Positions 36,504 to 45,903 of a DNA stretch of 64,000 bases are shown here, in pieces. Source of the stretch: XYD12-FULL-36-8 sp964613805 (lineage in GTDB: Bacteria > Bacteroidota > Ignavibacteria > Ignavibacteriales > Ignavibacteriaceae); NCBI GenBank assembly GCA_964613805.1, contig CAZTJF010000020.1, forward strand, positions 1-64,000, given 5' to 3'. A program made the position numbers and the translations under genes. The notes under the pieces were generated by a model. It saw only the letters and a list, made by a program, of their open reading frames with translations. It did not search any database and was not told where the DNA came from. The stretch's first letter is position 1. Each line of letters begins with the position of its first letter.

Positions 36504-36890
36504 ATCAAAATATAATTATTCATACTTATTAAATTTATGTTTCTCCAGATTATTAGATTCAACAATCACATGTTTTAAGATTTCTTACAAGAAAAAGTAT
36601 TCTTTCCGTAATTAAGAAAAACCTGTAACTTGGTTAAATGTGTACCTATTTTTTGGCAAGATTGAGCACAAAAATAATTTATAAGGTCAATATTTATTTT
36701 TACTATTATTCTTGATGTTATGATATACTTTATGGAAATTAGGAGTGTCATTTATTTTCTTTTTGGGGATAATCAGAACGAATGTATATGGAGTCAATTA
36801 TTTATTTCAGTCCTATCGAAGAACAAATCTTTTTACTAAAAGTTTTAACAAATCAATTTTCACTTTTATTCAAAATTAACAGGAGTTAAA
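36504..36890. other. 387-bp AT-rich intergenic region before the malic enzyme gene
   Basis: No RNA gene, repeat or clear promoter is recognised. It contains a 35-codon frame from ATG 36782 to TAA 36887-36889, which abuts the malic enzyme start and looks like chance. A usable ribosome site (caggag) precedes the ATG at 36891. A TTGGCA...GAGC pattern at 36651-36666 has the wrong spacing for sigma-54. Confidence 0.5.
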
Positions 36891-39143
36891 ATGAAATTAT
36901 CAATTGAAGAATCACTTAATTATCATAGTGAAGGGAGAAAAGGCAAGATTGAAGTTATAGCTACAAAACCATGTCTTACCTCAAGAGATCTTTCAATGGC
37001 GTACACTCCAGGAGTTGCTGAGCCCTGCAGAGCAATCGAAAAAAACATTGAAGATGTTTACAAATACACAGCAAAAGGAAATTTAGTCGCTGTTGTTTCA
37101 AATGGAACTGCTGTGCTTGGGTTAGGAGATATAGGAGCCGAAGCTGGTAAACCAGTGATGGAAGGGAAAGGAGTCCTATTTAAACGGTTTGCTGATATAG
37201 ACGTTTTTGATATTGAATTAAGAAGTAAAAACAGTCAAGACATCATTAAATGTGTTCAAATGTTAGAACCGACATTCGGTGGGATTAATTTAGAGGATAT
37301 TAAAGCTCCCGAATGTTTTGAGATTGAAGAAACACTTAAAGCAACCATGGGTATTCCAGTTTTTCATGATGATCAACATGGAACCGCAATTATTTCCTGT
37401 GCTGCTTTAATAAATGCTGCTGAAATTGTTGGGAAGAAATTAGCTGATTTAAAAATTGTTGTTAGCGGTGCAGGAGCTTCGGCTATTTCTTGCTGCAAGT
37501 TATATATGAGAGCAGGAGTGAAAAAAGAGAACATCATTATGTTTGATACTAAGGGCTGCATTACAAAAAGCCGCAAAGATCTGAACAAATACAAAATGGA
37601 ATTTGTAAGTGATAAGGAATATGCGAGTCTTGGTGATGCAATGAAAGGTGCCGATGTTTTTCTCGGATTGTCTGTTGGTGGTATTGTTAAAAAAGAAATG
37701 GTTAAGGGTATGGCGAAAGATCCTATAGTTTTTGCAATGGCAAATCCTGATCCGGAAATTACGTACGAAGATGCAACTTCAGTCCGGAATGATATTGTTA
37801 TGGCAACTGGAAGAAGCGATTATCCAAATCAAGTAAATAATGTATTAGGATTTCCTTTTATTTTCAGAGGCGCTCTTGATGTTAGAGCTACTGCTATTAC
37901 CGAGGAAATGAAAATGGCGGCAACTCGCGCGCTTGCTGCTTTAGCTAAAGAAAAAGTACCTGAAATTGTTCTTAATGCTTATGGCGGAACTGAATTTTCA
38001 TTTGGAAGAGAATATATAATTCCTAAGCCATTTGATCCCCGTGTGCTTTGGTATGTAGCTCCAGCAGTTGCAAGAGCAGCAATAGAGGGAGGAGTTGCGA
38101 AGAAAAAGATTGAAGATTGGCAAGCTTATGAAGAGGAACTAAAGGAAAGATTAGGTTTCTCTAAAGAAGTGATTAGAGTTATGATTCATAAAGCACAAAA
38201 AAATCCTAAAAAAGTAGTCTATCCTGAAGGAGAAGAGGAAAAAATAATTCGTGCCGCTCATGTTGTTAAAGCAGAAAACATAGCTTCACCAGTATTGCTT
38301 GGTGACGAAAAAATTATTCGAGGAATTATTAAGGAATTGGGATATGAGCAAAAAGATTATGAGGTTGTTGACCCAAGCACTTCCAAGAAACGCGAATTTT
38401 ATGTTAATGAATTATTTAAGAAGCGGCAGAGAAAAGGTGCAACGCTTAAAGAACTAAAAGAATTAATGCGGCAGCCAATTTATTACGGATGTATGATGCT
38501 TGATCAGGGTGATGCGAATGCTTTAATCAGTGGTTTGACAACTCATTATCCAAATACCATTAAACCTGCTTTACAATGTGTAGGAGTTAAAGAAGGATTG
38601 AAGGTAGTAGCGGGGCTTTATATTGTCATAACTAAAAAAGATGTTTACTTCTTTTCAGATTGTACCGTAAATGTAAATCCGACTGCTGAAGAACTTGCAC
38701 AAATTGCCATATCAACTGCTGAAACGGTGCAAGAATTTGATATTGTTCCTAAAATTGCAATGCTATCATTCAGTAACTTTGGAAGCGCAAAATATCCGCA
38801 ATCTCAAAAAGTTAAAGAAGCTGTAGACATAGTTAAAAAGCAAAAACCTAACTTGATAATTGATGGAGAAATGCAAGCAGATACTGCTGTTGTTCAGGAA
38901 ATTCGAGATAATCAGTTTCCATTTAGTACGCTTCAAGGCAAATCAAATGTGTTGATTTTCCCAAGTCTTGAAGCTGGAAACATTGCCTACAAGCTAATGG
39001 CAAGAATAGGACAAGCGACTGTAATTGGTCCGGTATTGCTTGGAATGAAAAAACCAATCCACGTTCTCCAAACAGGTGCTACAGTTGATGACATAATCAA
39101 TATGACTGCCATTGCTGTTGTTGAGGCAGAGAAGAAAAAATAA
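36891..39143 (+). CDS. maeB: NADP-dependent malic enzyme with phosphotransacetylase-like C-terminus (MaeB type)
   Basis: 750 residues, the usual size of MaeB. The N-terminal malic enzyme part (about 1-410) has MAYTPGVAEPC, GLGDIGAEAGKPVMEGK and FHDDQHGTA, and the NAD(P) fold VVSGAGASAISC. The C-terminal part (about 430-750) is phosphate acetyltransferase-like, with VVYPEGEEEKIIRAA, and acts as a regulatory domain rather than an active PTA in known homologues. It converts malate to pyruvate, CO2 and NADPH. A strong terminator follows. Confidence 0.94.
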   Translation: MKLSIEESLNYHSEGRKGKIEVIATKPCLTSRDLSMAYTPGVAEPCRAIEKNIEDVYKYTAKGNLVAVVSNGTAVLGLGDIGAEAGKPVMEGKGVLFKRFADIDVFDIELRSKNSQDIIKCVQMLEPTFGGINLEDIKAPECFEIEETLKATMGIPVFHDDQHGTAIISCAALINAAEIVGKKLADLKIVVSGAGASAISCCKLYMRAGVKKENIIMFDTKGCITKSRKDLNKYKMEFVSDKEYASLGDAMKGADVFLGLSVGGIVKKEMVKGMAKDPIVFAMANPDPEITYEDATSVRNDIVMATGRSDYPNQVNNVLGFPFIFRGALDVRATAITEEMKMAATRALAALAKEKVPEIVLNAYGGTEFSFGREYIIPKPFDPRVLWYVAPAVARAAIEGGVAKKKIEDWQAYEEELKERLGFSKEVIRVMIHKAQKNPKKVVYPEGEEEKIIRAAHVVKAENIASPVLLGDEKIIRGIIKELGYEQKDYEVVDPSTSKKREFYVNELFKKRQRKGATLKELKELMRQPIYYGCMMLDQGDANALISGLTTHYPNTIKPALQCVGVKEGLKVVAGLYIVITKKDVYFFSDCTVNVNPTAEELAQIAISTAETVQEFDIVPKIAMLSFSNFGSAKYPQSQKVKEAVDIVKKQKPNLIIDGEMQADTAVVQEIRDNQFPFSTLQGKSNVLIFPSLEAGNIAYKLMARIGQATVIGPVLLGMKKPIHVLQTGATVDDIINMTAIAVVEAEKKK

Positions 39144-39168
39144 TTTTAGTTTAGTCAACGAAATAATT

Positions 39169-39201
39169 AAAAGCGGAAGGAAAACGCTTCCGCTTTTTTT
39201 T
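39169..39201 (+). terminator. Rho-independent terminator after the malic enzyme gene
   Basis: The arm aagcggaag (39171-39179) pairs exactly with cttccgctt (39187-39195) around a 7-base loop, followed by about eight T residues. Confidence 0.9.
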
Positions 39202-39434
39202 GCCAAAACATCTAACCAATACCCCCTAAATTCGTCCATCCAACAAATAATTTCACCATTCGAATCGAACTAACTCGGTTTGCGTTAGGTGTTTTGATTT
39301 TCAAGCAAGTCTTATTTTGAATCATCGACAGTAATAAAAAGTGCTTAAATAAACCTTATTCACACTTTTTTCACGGCATATTAGTTGGCTTAAATACAAA
39401 GTCAAATTATCATTTTCAAAAACAACAAATCAAA

Positions 39435-39851
39435 ATGAAGGGTACTGAAGAATTTATTTTAGCTGGAAATAATAAATTGCTGCTTGGTGATTATAAAGGA
39501 GCCATCTTCGAATTCACTAAGGCGATTATGGCAAGTCCGCTGTTACCTCATGCGTATGCAAGCAGAGGATTTGCTAAGCTTGAAGTGAGGGATTATGAAG
39601 GTGCAATTTATGATTGCCAACAAGCGATAAATCTTCATTACAGAATGGAAACTAATTCAAAAGACTTAAGAGGAGAGACAAGAAGTTCACATAATAGCGC
39701 TCTTCCTTCCTATGCGAGACTTTATTCAATTATTGGTGTAGCTAAATTACTTCAGGGTGATAAAGAAGAAGCATTGCTTCTATTACACAGCGCTCGCTTG
39801 CTTGGCAATAACGATGCAGAGGATATAATTAAATCGTACTACCGTGATTGA
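39435..39851 (+). CDS. Small tetratricopeptide repeat protein
   Basis: 138 residues with TPR-type helices: a pair of repeats GDYKGAIFEFTKAI and RDYEGAIYDCQQAI, with conserved Gly/Ala/Tyr at TPR positions, and a third partial repeat QGDKEEALLLLHSA near the C-terminus. No signal peptide. TPR proteins mediate protein contacts; the partner is unknown. It precedes a small membrane protein by 33 bases on the same strand. Confidence 0.78.
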   Translation: MKGTEEFILAGNNKLLLGDYKGAIFEFTKAIMASPLLPHAYASRGFAKLEVRDYEGAIYDCQQAINLHYRMETNSKDLRGETRSSHNSALPSYARLYSIIGVAKLLQGDKEEALLLLHSARLLGNNDAEDIIKSYYRD

Positions 39852-39884
39852 AACAATTTCAATAAATGCTATAAGGAGAAGAAT

Positions 39885-40151
39885 ATGAAAACAATTGCAC
39901 AAACAAGACCAGTTCCGATGACTACTTCATTGCTTAATAATGCAAAAATTAATGATTATTTACTTAAACCATTAAAAGCCGGAACAATTGGTTTCGTTAC
40001 GATTTTGATGCTTTTATTTTTTGTAAATCTTCTTTCCGTTGTCATCGGAATAAATGAAAAATTTGGAATGGACTTTTTAGATATGCTTTTAGCCGGAGTT
40101 GGTTTTCTATTACAAATGTCAGGAACTTTACTTAAGTGTTTTATGAAATGA
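39885..40151 (+). CDS. Small membrane protein, unknown function
   Basis: 88 residues. A polar N-terminus is followed by two hydrophobic segments (about 36-54 and 64-82) and a KCFMK end. A good ribosome site (aaggag) precedes the ATG. I do not recognise a family. It sits just after the TPR gene and may be cotranscribed with it. Confidence 0.6.
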   Translation: MKTIAQTRPVPMTTSLLNNAKINDYLLKPLKAGTIGFVTILMLLFFVNLLSVVIGINEKFGMDFLDMLLAGVGFLLQMSGTLLKCFMK

Positions 40152-40463
40152 TGATAGGTGTTTATTCGACATTCATCACATAGGGTTTGTTATTTTTTAG
40201 CTAACTTATCCCATCTGTTTAAAATCCATCAGTAACAATTACTAAAAATCACTTTTCATTAATGGTCCAATTTCTACTAATTTCAGTTGAAATATTTAGC
40301 TGATTCAGTAATACCATAATTCGCCAAAACCTTAGAACTAAAGATTAGTATTTTTTCGATGAATTGACGTTTTAAAGTATTTCAAGATGATTACAATCTT
40401 AGCAGTTTCCTCAATTTTCTGTTAAAATTTGAATAATAATTTGTGGTTCACCATAGTGGAAGG
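40152..40463. other. Intergenic region upstream of the glycan gene region
   Basis: About 310 bases without a recognisable gene, RNA or repeat before the sigma-54-like promoter. Such a length would leave room for an enhancer-binding activator, but no dyad strong enough to name was found. Confidence 0.4.
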
Positions 40464-40479
40464 TGGCCTGATTATTGCT
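40464..40479 (+). promoter_or_regulatory. Sigma-54-type -24/-12 promoter before the glycan gene region
   Basis: The sequence tggcctgattattgct has GG at 40465-40466 and GC at 40477-40478 with the exact 10-base spacing and a TTGCT -12 element. Transcription would begin near 40490, 17 bases before the ATG at 40507. It would drive the overlapping set 40507-46887. Confidence 0.68.
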
Positions 40480-40506
40480 ATTTTTGGCACAAATTTGGAG
40501 TTTTAA

Positions 40507-41313
40507 ATGACTATGTGGGCAATTGACTCCCACGTTCACTTTCATGATTGTTTTGACAAAGGACTTTTTTTTGAAAGTTGTTTTTTAAACATAACTGCAA
40601 TTTCGTATACCGATATTAAAAACGGTATTTTATTTTTTACTGAAGGACGGAAGGAAGATTCATATAATACCCTAAGAACTATCAAGGAAATAAAGAATCC
40701 ACTTTCTAAGGAAATTTTCCAACTCAGAGATATTGATAATGGTAATGCAATTGAAGTAAAGTCCAATAAAAGAGGAATAAGATTAATTATTTTTCCAGGA
40801 TATCAGATAGTAACAAAAGAGAATCTTGAAGTTTTATCGCTTGGTACAAAAAAAAGATTAAGTGATGGTTTATCAATTGAAGAGACTATTAATAACGTAA
40901 TTGAATTAGGTGCAATTCCAGTTCTTCCATGGGGATTTGGAAAATGGTTTGGTAAGCGTGGAAAAAAAATGAATGAATTGATCAAGAAAAGAATTCACGA
41001 CTTATTTCTCGGAGACAATGGTGGTCGAAGTTCTTTGCTGCCATTCCCCGCTCACTTTAATTTAGCAAAAGAAAATGGAATGAAAATTCTTCCCGGAAGT
41101 GATCCACTGCCTTTTCCACAGGAAGCAAAGCAGCCAATGTCCTACGGTTTTGTATTAAATATTAATTTTGATGAGTTAAAGCCATTGGAAAGTGTAAAAC
41201 AATCATTACTTGCGAGCAATTTGAATTTTGAAAAATTTGGAAGTTTAACTTCACCATTGAAATTTATTAAAACACAGTTAGCAATGCAGATTAAGAAGCG
41301 AAAAAAATCATGA
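40507..41313 (+). CDS. PHP-like metal-dependent hydrolase
   Basis: 268 residues. The N-terminus AIDSHVHFHDCFD (D7, H9, H11, H13) resembles the first metal motif of PHP and amidohydrolase proteins, and GAIPVLPWGFGKW, LGDNGG and LPGSDPLPFP are later candidate active-site loops. The usual PHP GSDAH motif is not obvious; GSDPLP may replace it. A phosphoesterase or deacylase role in glycan synthesis is possible but unproven. It is the first gene of a tightly overlapped operon (4 bases with the next gene) behind a sigma-54-like promoter. Confidence 0.65.
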   Translation: MTMWAIDSHVHFHDCFDKGLFFESCFLNITAISYTDIKNGILFFTEGRKEDSYNTLRTIKEIKNPLSKEIFQLRDIDNGNAIEVKSNKRGIRLIIFPGYQIVTKENLEVLSLGTKKRLSDGLSIEETINNVIELGAIPVLPWGFGKWFGKRGKKMNELIKKRIHDLFLGDNGGRSSLLPFPAHFNLAKENGMKILPGSDPLPFPQEAKQPMSYGFVLNINFDELKPLESVKQSLLASNLNFEKFGSLTSPLKFIKTQLAMQIKKRKKS

Positions 41314-42488
41314 AAGCTCTTGTAATTGCACCACAGCCATTTTTTTCGCCGCGCGGAACACCTTTTAGTGTTTATTATCGTACACTGGTTAGTTCCGAAC
41401 TTGGGGTTAAGATTGATTTTTTAACCTATGGCGAAGGGCAGGACGTTGATATTCCTAATGTTAACATTATTAGAATTCCTCGCTTTAAATTTTTGGGAAA
41501 TGTAAAAATTGGTCCATCTCCCTTGAAACTATTTCTCGACATTTTTATAATCGTAAAAATGTTATCGCTCTTAATTAGAAATAAATACGATTTTGTTCAC
41601 GCTCATGAAGAATCGGTATTCTTTGCAAGGTTTATGAAACCCGTGTTTGGTTTCAAATTAATTTATGATATGCATTCATCGCTGCCGCAGCAATTAACAA
41701 ATTTTAATTTTTCAAGTTCAAAGATTCTATATAAAATTTTTAAGAGTTTAGAAGATTCTTGTCTAAGGATTGCAGATGCAGTGATAACTATATGTCCTGA
41801 TTTATTTAATTATGTAAATACAATCGTTAAGGATAAAAGCAAGCACTTCTTGATCGAAAATTCAATTTTTGAAAAAGTTAAACTGAAAAATCCATCGGCA
41901 CATAATAATTCTGACGAAATTCCATCGCTATCTCAAGATCTGTTAAAAAAAGATATTGTTGTATATGCTGGTACACTCGAAAAATATCAAGGTATAGATA
42001 TTCTTGTAAAAGGATTTAAATTTACTGTTGAACTAAATCCAAATGCCTTTTTAATAGTTGTTGGCGGCTCACCCGAACAAGTGAAAGAATATTCTGCAAT
42101 GGTTGAAGTAAATAAAGTTAGTGATAAAATTATGTTTACCGGTCGCGTTGCACAGTCAGTTGCAAAATATTACACTGGTATCGCCAACGTTCTCGTTTCA
42201 CCAAGAAGTGAAGGTACTAACACTCCTCTGAAAGTATATGAGCAGCTTGCATCGGGGATACCTCTGGTTGCAACGAATATTTATTCTCATACACAAGTAC
42301 TTACACCAGAAGTCGCTTTTCTGGTCGCTCCTACTCCAGAAGCAATAGGAAAAGGAATTACCGAAGCATTAAATAAGAAAGAAGAAGCAGTTAGAAAGAT
42401 TTCGAATGCAAAGAAAATGTATGAGGAAAAGTATTCCCGCGATGTTTATATTAAAAAATTAAAAACACTTTTTGAGCATATTAAGTAA
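41310..42488 (+). CDS. Family 4 glycosyltransferase, copy 1
   Basis: 392 residues with two Rossmann domains of the GT-B fold. The N-terminal domain begins MKALVIAPQPFFSPRGTPFS, and the C-terminal half has VVYAGTLEKYQGID, VGGSPEQ and the donor-site block SPRSEGTNTPLKVYEQLASGIP (E-x7-E-like). It uses a nucleotide-sugar donor on the cytoplasmic side. It overlaps both neighbours (4 bases with the PHP gene, 1 with asnB). It resembles the GT4 encoded at 60718-61902 at its N-terminus (IAPxPFF). Confidence 0.88.
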   Translation: MKALVIAPQPFFSPRGTPFSVYYRTLVSSELGVKIDFLTYGEGQDVDIPNVNIIRIPRFKFLGNVKIGPSPLKLFLDIFIIVKMLSLLIRNKYDFVHAHEESVFFARFMKPVFGFKLIYDMHSSLPQQLTNFNFSSSKILYKIFKSLEDSCLRIADAVITICPDLFNYVNTIVKDKSKHFLIENSIFEKVKLKNPSAHNNSDEIPSLSQDLLKKDIVVYAGTLEKYQGIDILVKGFKFTVELNPNAFLIVVGGSPEQVKEYSAMVEVNKVSDKIMFTGRVAQSVAKYYTGIANVLVSPRSEGTNTPLKVYEQLASGIPLVATNIYSHTQVLTPEVAFLVAPTPEAIGKGITEALNKKEEAVRKISNAKKMYEEKYSRDVYIKKLKTLFEHIK

Positions 42489-44380
42489 TGTGTGGGATAA
42501 CCGGCTACGCCGCATTCAACGGTTCTAAAACTATAGACCAAGAGCTTCTTGGGAAGATGGTGAATATTATTTATCACCGGGGACCTGATGAATCAGGTAT
42601 GGATATTCGCAATGGCGTTGCTATGGGAATGAGGCGGCTCTCAATCATTGATTTGAGCGGCGGTCATCAACCGATTTATAATGAGGACAAAACTGTTTGG
42701 ACTGTGTTCAATGGCGAAATTTATAATTTTAAGGATTTTCGAAGCCAACTTATAGCTAAAGGACACGTATTTAAAACTAACACTGATACCGAAGTTATTG
42801 TTCATGGGTATGAAGAATATGGCAGCGGATTTTTAAAATATTTAAATGGGATGTTTGCTGTTGCGGTTCATGATATTAAGAAAAATAAATTGCTTCTTGC
42901 ACGAGATCATATTGGCATCAAACCAATTTATTACACGGTTAACAATAACAGAATTATTTTTGGCTCGGAGATTAAATCCATTTTGATAAGCCGGGATGTA
43001 GATTCTCATCTTGATGTTGATGCACTTGGAGAATTTCTGTCGTGGGAATATGTTCCTGGAAAAGCAACCTTAATTAAAGAAATTAAGAAACTAGAACCGG
43101 GTTATTTTTTAGAAATTGATTTGAAAAACCCAGTTTGTGCTCCTAAAATGTATTGGGATATTCCATTTTATGAAGTGCAGCAAAACAATTCAAGTATGGA
43201 AGAATGGCTGGATAAAATAGATGCCCAATTGAAGAAATCAACACAAATGCAGTTGATAAGCGATGTTCCTCTCGGAGCATTTCTTTCGGGCGGAGTTGAT
43301 TCATCTTTAATTGTATCTGCGATGGGTGAAGCAAAAACTTTCAGTATTGGTTTTGATGATCCAACTTATAATGAATTGAAATGGGCAAGGAGAGTTGCAG
43401 ATCATTTAGGTGTTAATCATAACGATGAAATTATAAAACCGGATGTTCTGGAATTATTCGAACATCTTATGTTTTTTCTCGATGATCCGATCGGGGATTT
43501 CTCAATATTTCCAACTTATTTGGTTTCAAGATTAGCTCGTAAGCATGTAACTGTTGCTTTGAGCGGAGATGGAGGCGATGAGTTATTCGGCGGTTATGAA
43601 ACTTATCTTGCTCAATCAAAAGCACGGGTTTTCAATCGCATTCCTGGATTCATACGAAAAGGCGTGATTGAATCAATAGTTAATAGCATTAAACCGACAG
43701 CTAAGAAAAAAGGACTGGTAAATAAAGCTAAGCGTTTTATAGAAGGAACTTATCACGGTGATGAGCTTTCACATGCACGTTGGAGAATTTTTGTCGGTGA
43801 AGAAATGAGGAAGAATCTTTTCTCGGCAGAATCATTAAATGAAATTGTTTCTCCTCCATCCCAGCACATCGAAAAACTTTTTCATCAAGCTGGTAATCGT
43901 GGAGAATTAAATCGCAGTTTATATGTTGATGTTAAGAGTTATCTTTGTGATAATATATTAACAAAAGTTGACCGCATGTCAATGGCCGTTTCGCTTGAGG
44001 CAAGGGTTCCATATCTCGATCCTGATCTTGTTTCATTAGCATTTCAAGTTCCTGAAAAGTTTAAAGTAACATCTAAAGACACTAAAATCATTCTTAAAAA
44101 ACTTGCAAGTAAGTATGTCCCTTATGAGTGTGTTTACAGGCGGAAAGAAGGATTCAGTATTCCAATAAAAAATTGGCTTATGAATGAATTTAAACCGTTG
44201 ATGGAAGATTTGCTCGATCAAAATAAAATTAAGCGAGACGGAATTTTTAATTCGACAACTGTAGAGAAACTTAAACAAGAGCATCTAAATGGAACTGCGA
44301 ATCACAGCCATATTCTTTGGTCATTGATTGTATTTCAAGATTGGAAGAAGAGATGGCTTGAAGGTGAGGCACTAAAGTGA
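42488..44380 (+). CDS. asnB: Asparagine synthase-type glutamine amidotransferase (AsnB family)
   Basis: 630 residues. The N-terminal glutaminase starts with the catalytic Cys2 (MCGITGY), with RRLSIIDLSGGHQP and FNGEIYN. The synthetase domain has the PP-loop LSGGVDSSL (about 268-276), SGDGGDELFGGYETY and TKVDRMSMAVSLEARVPYLD. All catalytic blocks are present. In this context it more likely amidates a sugar acid or other glycan-linked carboxylate than makes free asparagine, as with AsnB copies in other glycan clusters; that is inference. It overlaps the next gene by 4 bases. Confidence 0.9.
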   Translation: MCGITGYAAFNGSKTIDQELLGKMVNIIYHRGPDESGMDIRNGVAMGMRRLSIIDLSGGHQPIYNEDKTVWTVFNGEIYNFKDFRSQLIAKGHVFKTNTDTEVIVHGYEEYGSGFLKYLNGMFAVAVHDIKKNKLLLARDHIGIKPIYYTVNNNRIIFGSEIKSILISRDVDSHLDVDALGEFLSWEYVPGKATLIKEIKKLEPGYFLEIDLKNPVCAPKMYWDIPFYEVQQNNSSMEEWLDKIDAQLKKSTQMQLISDVPLGAFLSGGVDSSLIVSAMGEAKTFSIGFDDPTYNELKWARRVADHLGVNHNDEIIKPDVLELFEHLMFFLDDPIGDFSIFPTYLVSRLARKHVTVALSGDGGDELFGGYETYLAQSKARVFNRIPGFIRKGVIESIVNSIKPTAKKKGLVNKAKRFIEGTYHGDELSHARWRIFVGEEMRKNLFSAESLNEIVSPPSQHIEKLFHQAGNRGELNRSLYVDVKSYLCDNILTKVDRMSMAVSLEARVPYLDPDLVSLAFQVPEKFKVTSKDTKIILKKLASKYVPYECVYRRKEGFSIPIKNWLMNEFKPLMEDLLDQNKIKRDGIFNSTTVEKLKQEHLNGTANHSHILWSLIVFQDWKKRWLEGEALK

Positions 44381-45903
44381 CAATGATAAACAGAAATTTA
44401 ATAGATTCATCAAAAAAAGATTATGACCTCATAATCATAGGCGGAGGAATTTACGGAGCGTGCTTACTTTTAACTGCAGTTCAAGCCGGGAAGAAGGCAT
44501 TGCTTGTTGAAAAAGATGATTTTGGTGCGGCCACGACTTTTAATAATCTTCGAACTGTTCATGGCGGATTAAGATATCTTCAATCTTTAGATTTGAAACG
44601 AATCTTTGAATCAGTATCCGAAAGACGCTGGTTTTTAAGAAATTTCCCTGATCTTGTTAAACCTCTTCCATGCCTAATGCCGTTATATGGAAAGGGAGTG
44701 TACAGGCCAAGCATTTTTAGGTTTGCACTTTTGCTTAACGATTTACTTTCGAGCAACCGTAATATAGGCGTTATTGACGATAATAAGATTCCTAATGGAA
44801 ATATTGTCAGCAAGAGTGAAGTGAAAAAAATATTTCTTCAAGTTGATGACAAAAATCTTAAAGGCGGAGCAGTTTGGTTTGATGGTGCAATGCCAGATTC
44901 ACAATTAGTCTTGATTGAAATTATAAAGTGGGCATGTGAGTTGAATGGTAACGCATTAAACTACGTTGAGGCAACTGACCTTCTTACAAAAGATGGAAAT
45001 GTTATTGGAATAAAAGCTGTTGATAAAACAGATAATAAAATTTATGAATTGGCAGCAAATAAAATTGTAAATGCAGCTGGACCTTGGTGCAGAACTCTCG
45101 CCACTAAATTCGATAAGGATTATCCAGAACTGTTTATAGATTCATTTGCGTGGAACGTTCTGTTTGATCATCCGGCATTATCAACTCATGCACTTGCGAT
45201 AACTCCTAAAAAACCTGGTGCTCGAACATACTTCATTCATCATTGGAAAGGATTGCTTTTTGCAGGCACTGTTCATTCAACTTGGAAAGACTCATCCAGG
45301 TCACCAATTCCGGAGCAGCAGTCAGTAAATAATTTTATTGATGAATTAAATGCAAGCATTGAAAATCTTAATCTAAAGTTGTCTGATGTGCTTCAAATTT
45401 TCCCAGGACTTCTCCCAGCAAAAGAAGAGGGAAGTGACCAGCTTGCAGTTCGAGAAGTTATTGTCAATCACTCAAAACATAGTGGTCCCAAAGGTTTATT
45501 TAGCGTATCAGGAGTTAAATTTACTACCGCAAGATTGGTTGCTGAAAAAACCCTTCAGAGCATATTTGGAAATACTTTGGGCAGTTTTAAGAGAGATGGA
45601 AGGAAACCTTTTGATAAAAAAGAACTTGAAATTTTTAGAACAGATTGGGGACGCGCCGAAATTAATGGATTCGGAGATACACTTAAGAAAATTGTTAGAG
45701 ACGAATCAGTCATTCACCTTGATGATTTTATGGTAAGAAGAACTACAATTGGTGATAAACCGGAAACAGCATTCAAGCATTCAAAAAAGGTCTGTGACCT
45801 TATTGGATGGAATGAAAAAGTAACCTCTGATGAAATTTTACGGTTAAAATCATTTTATAATTCACGCTCACTGCAAGAAAAAAAACATTCGGAGAAAAAT
45901 TAA
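44377..45903 (+). CDS. GlpD-like FAD-dependent oxidoreductase
   Basis: 508 residues of the glycerol-3-phosphate dehydrogenase type. The FAD-binding motif is LIIIGGGIYGACL, and the GlpD block TTFNNLRTVHGGLRYLQ follows. KIVNAAGPWCRTLA and VSGVKFTTARLVAEK match the rest of the family. The C-terminal domain is shorter than in GlpD. The start may be GTG 44377 or ATG 44383. No glpK or glpF is nearby, so the substrate could be a polyol phosphate or another hydroxy acid of glycan synthesis. It is fused by overlap to asnB and abuts the epimerase. Confidence 0.83.
   Translation: MTMINRNLIDSSKKDYDLIIIGGGIYGACLLLTAVQAGKKALLVEKDDFGAATTFNNLRTVHGGLRYLQSLDLKRIFESVSERRWFLRNFPDLVKPLPCLMPLYGKGVYRPSIFRFALLLNDLLSSNRNIGVIDDNKIPNGNIVSKSEVKKIFLQVDDKNLKGGAVWFDGAMPDSQLVLIEIIKWACELNGNALNYVEATDLLTKDGNVIGIKAVDKTDNKIYELAANKIVNAAGPWCRTLATKFDKDYPELFIDSFAWNVLFDHPALSTHALAITPKKPGARTYFIHHWKGLLFAGTVHSTWKDSSRSPIPEQQSVNNFIDELNASIENLNLKLSDVLQIFPGLLPAKEEGSDQLAVREVIVNHSKHSGPKGLFSVSGVKFTTARLVAEKTLQSIFGNTLGSFKRDGRKPFDKKELEIFRTDWGRAEINGFGDTLKKIVRDESVIHLDDFMVRRTTIGDKPETAFKHSKKVCDLIGWNEKVTSDEILRLKSFYNSRSLQEKKHSEKN

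Noticed and set aside
36651..36666. Sigma-54-like pattern before the malic enzyme gene
   Set aside because: The spacing is 9 bases and the -12 element reads TTGAGC.
36782..36889. A 35-codon frame ending one base before the malic enzyme start
   Set aside because: No family resemblance, no ribosome site seen and AT-rich composition; chance is the simplest explanation.
39374..39390. Sigma-54-like pattern before the TPR gene (cggcatattagttggc)
   Set aside because: The GG-GC spacing is 11 bases and the -12 element is TTGGC.
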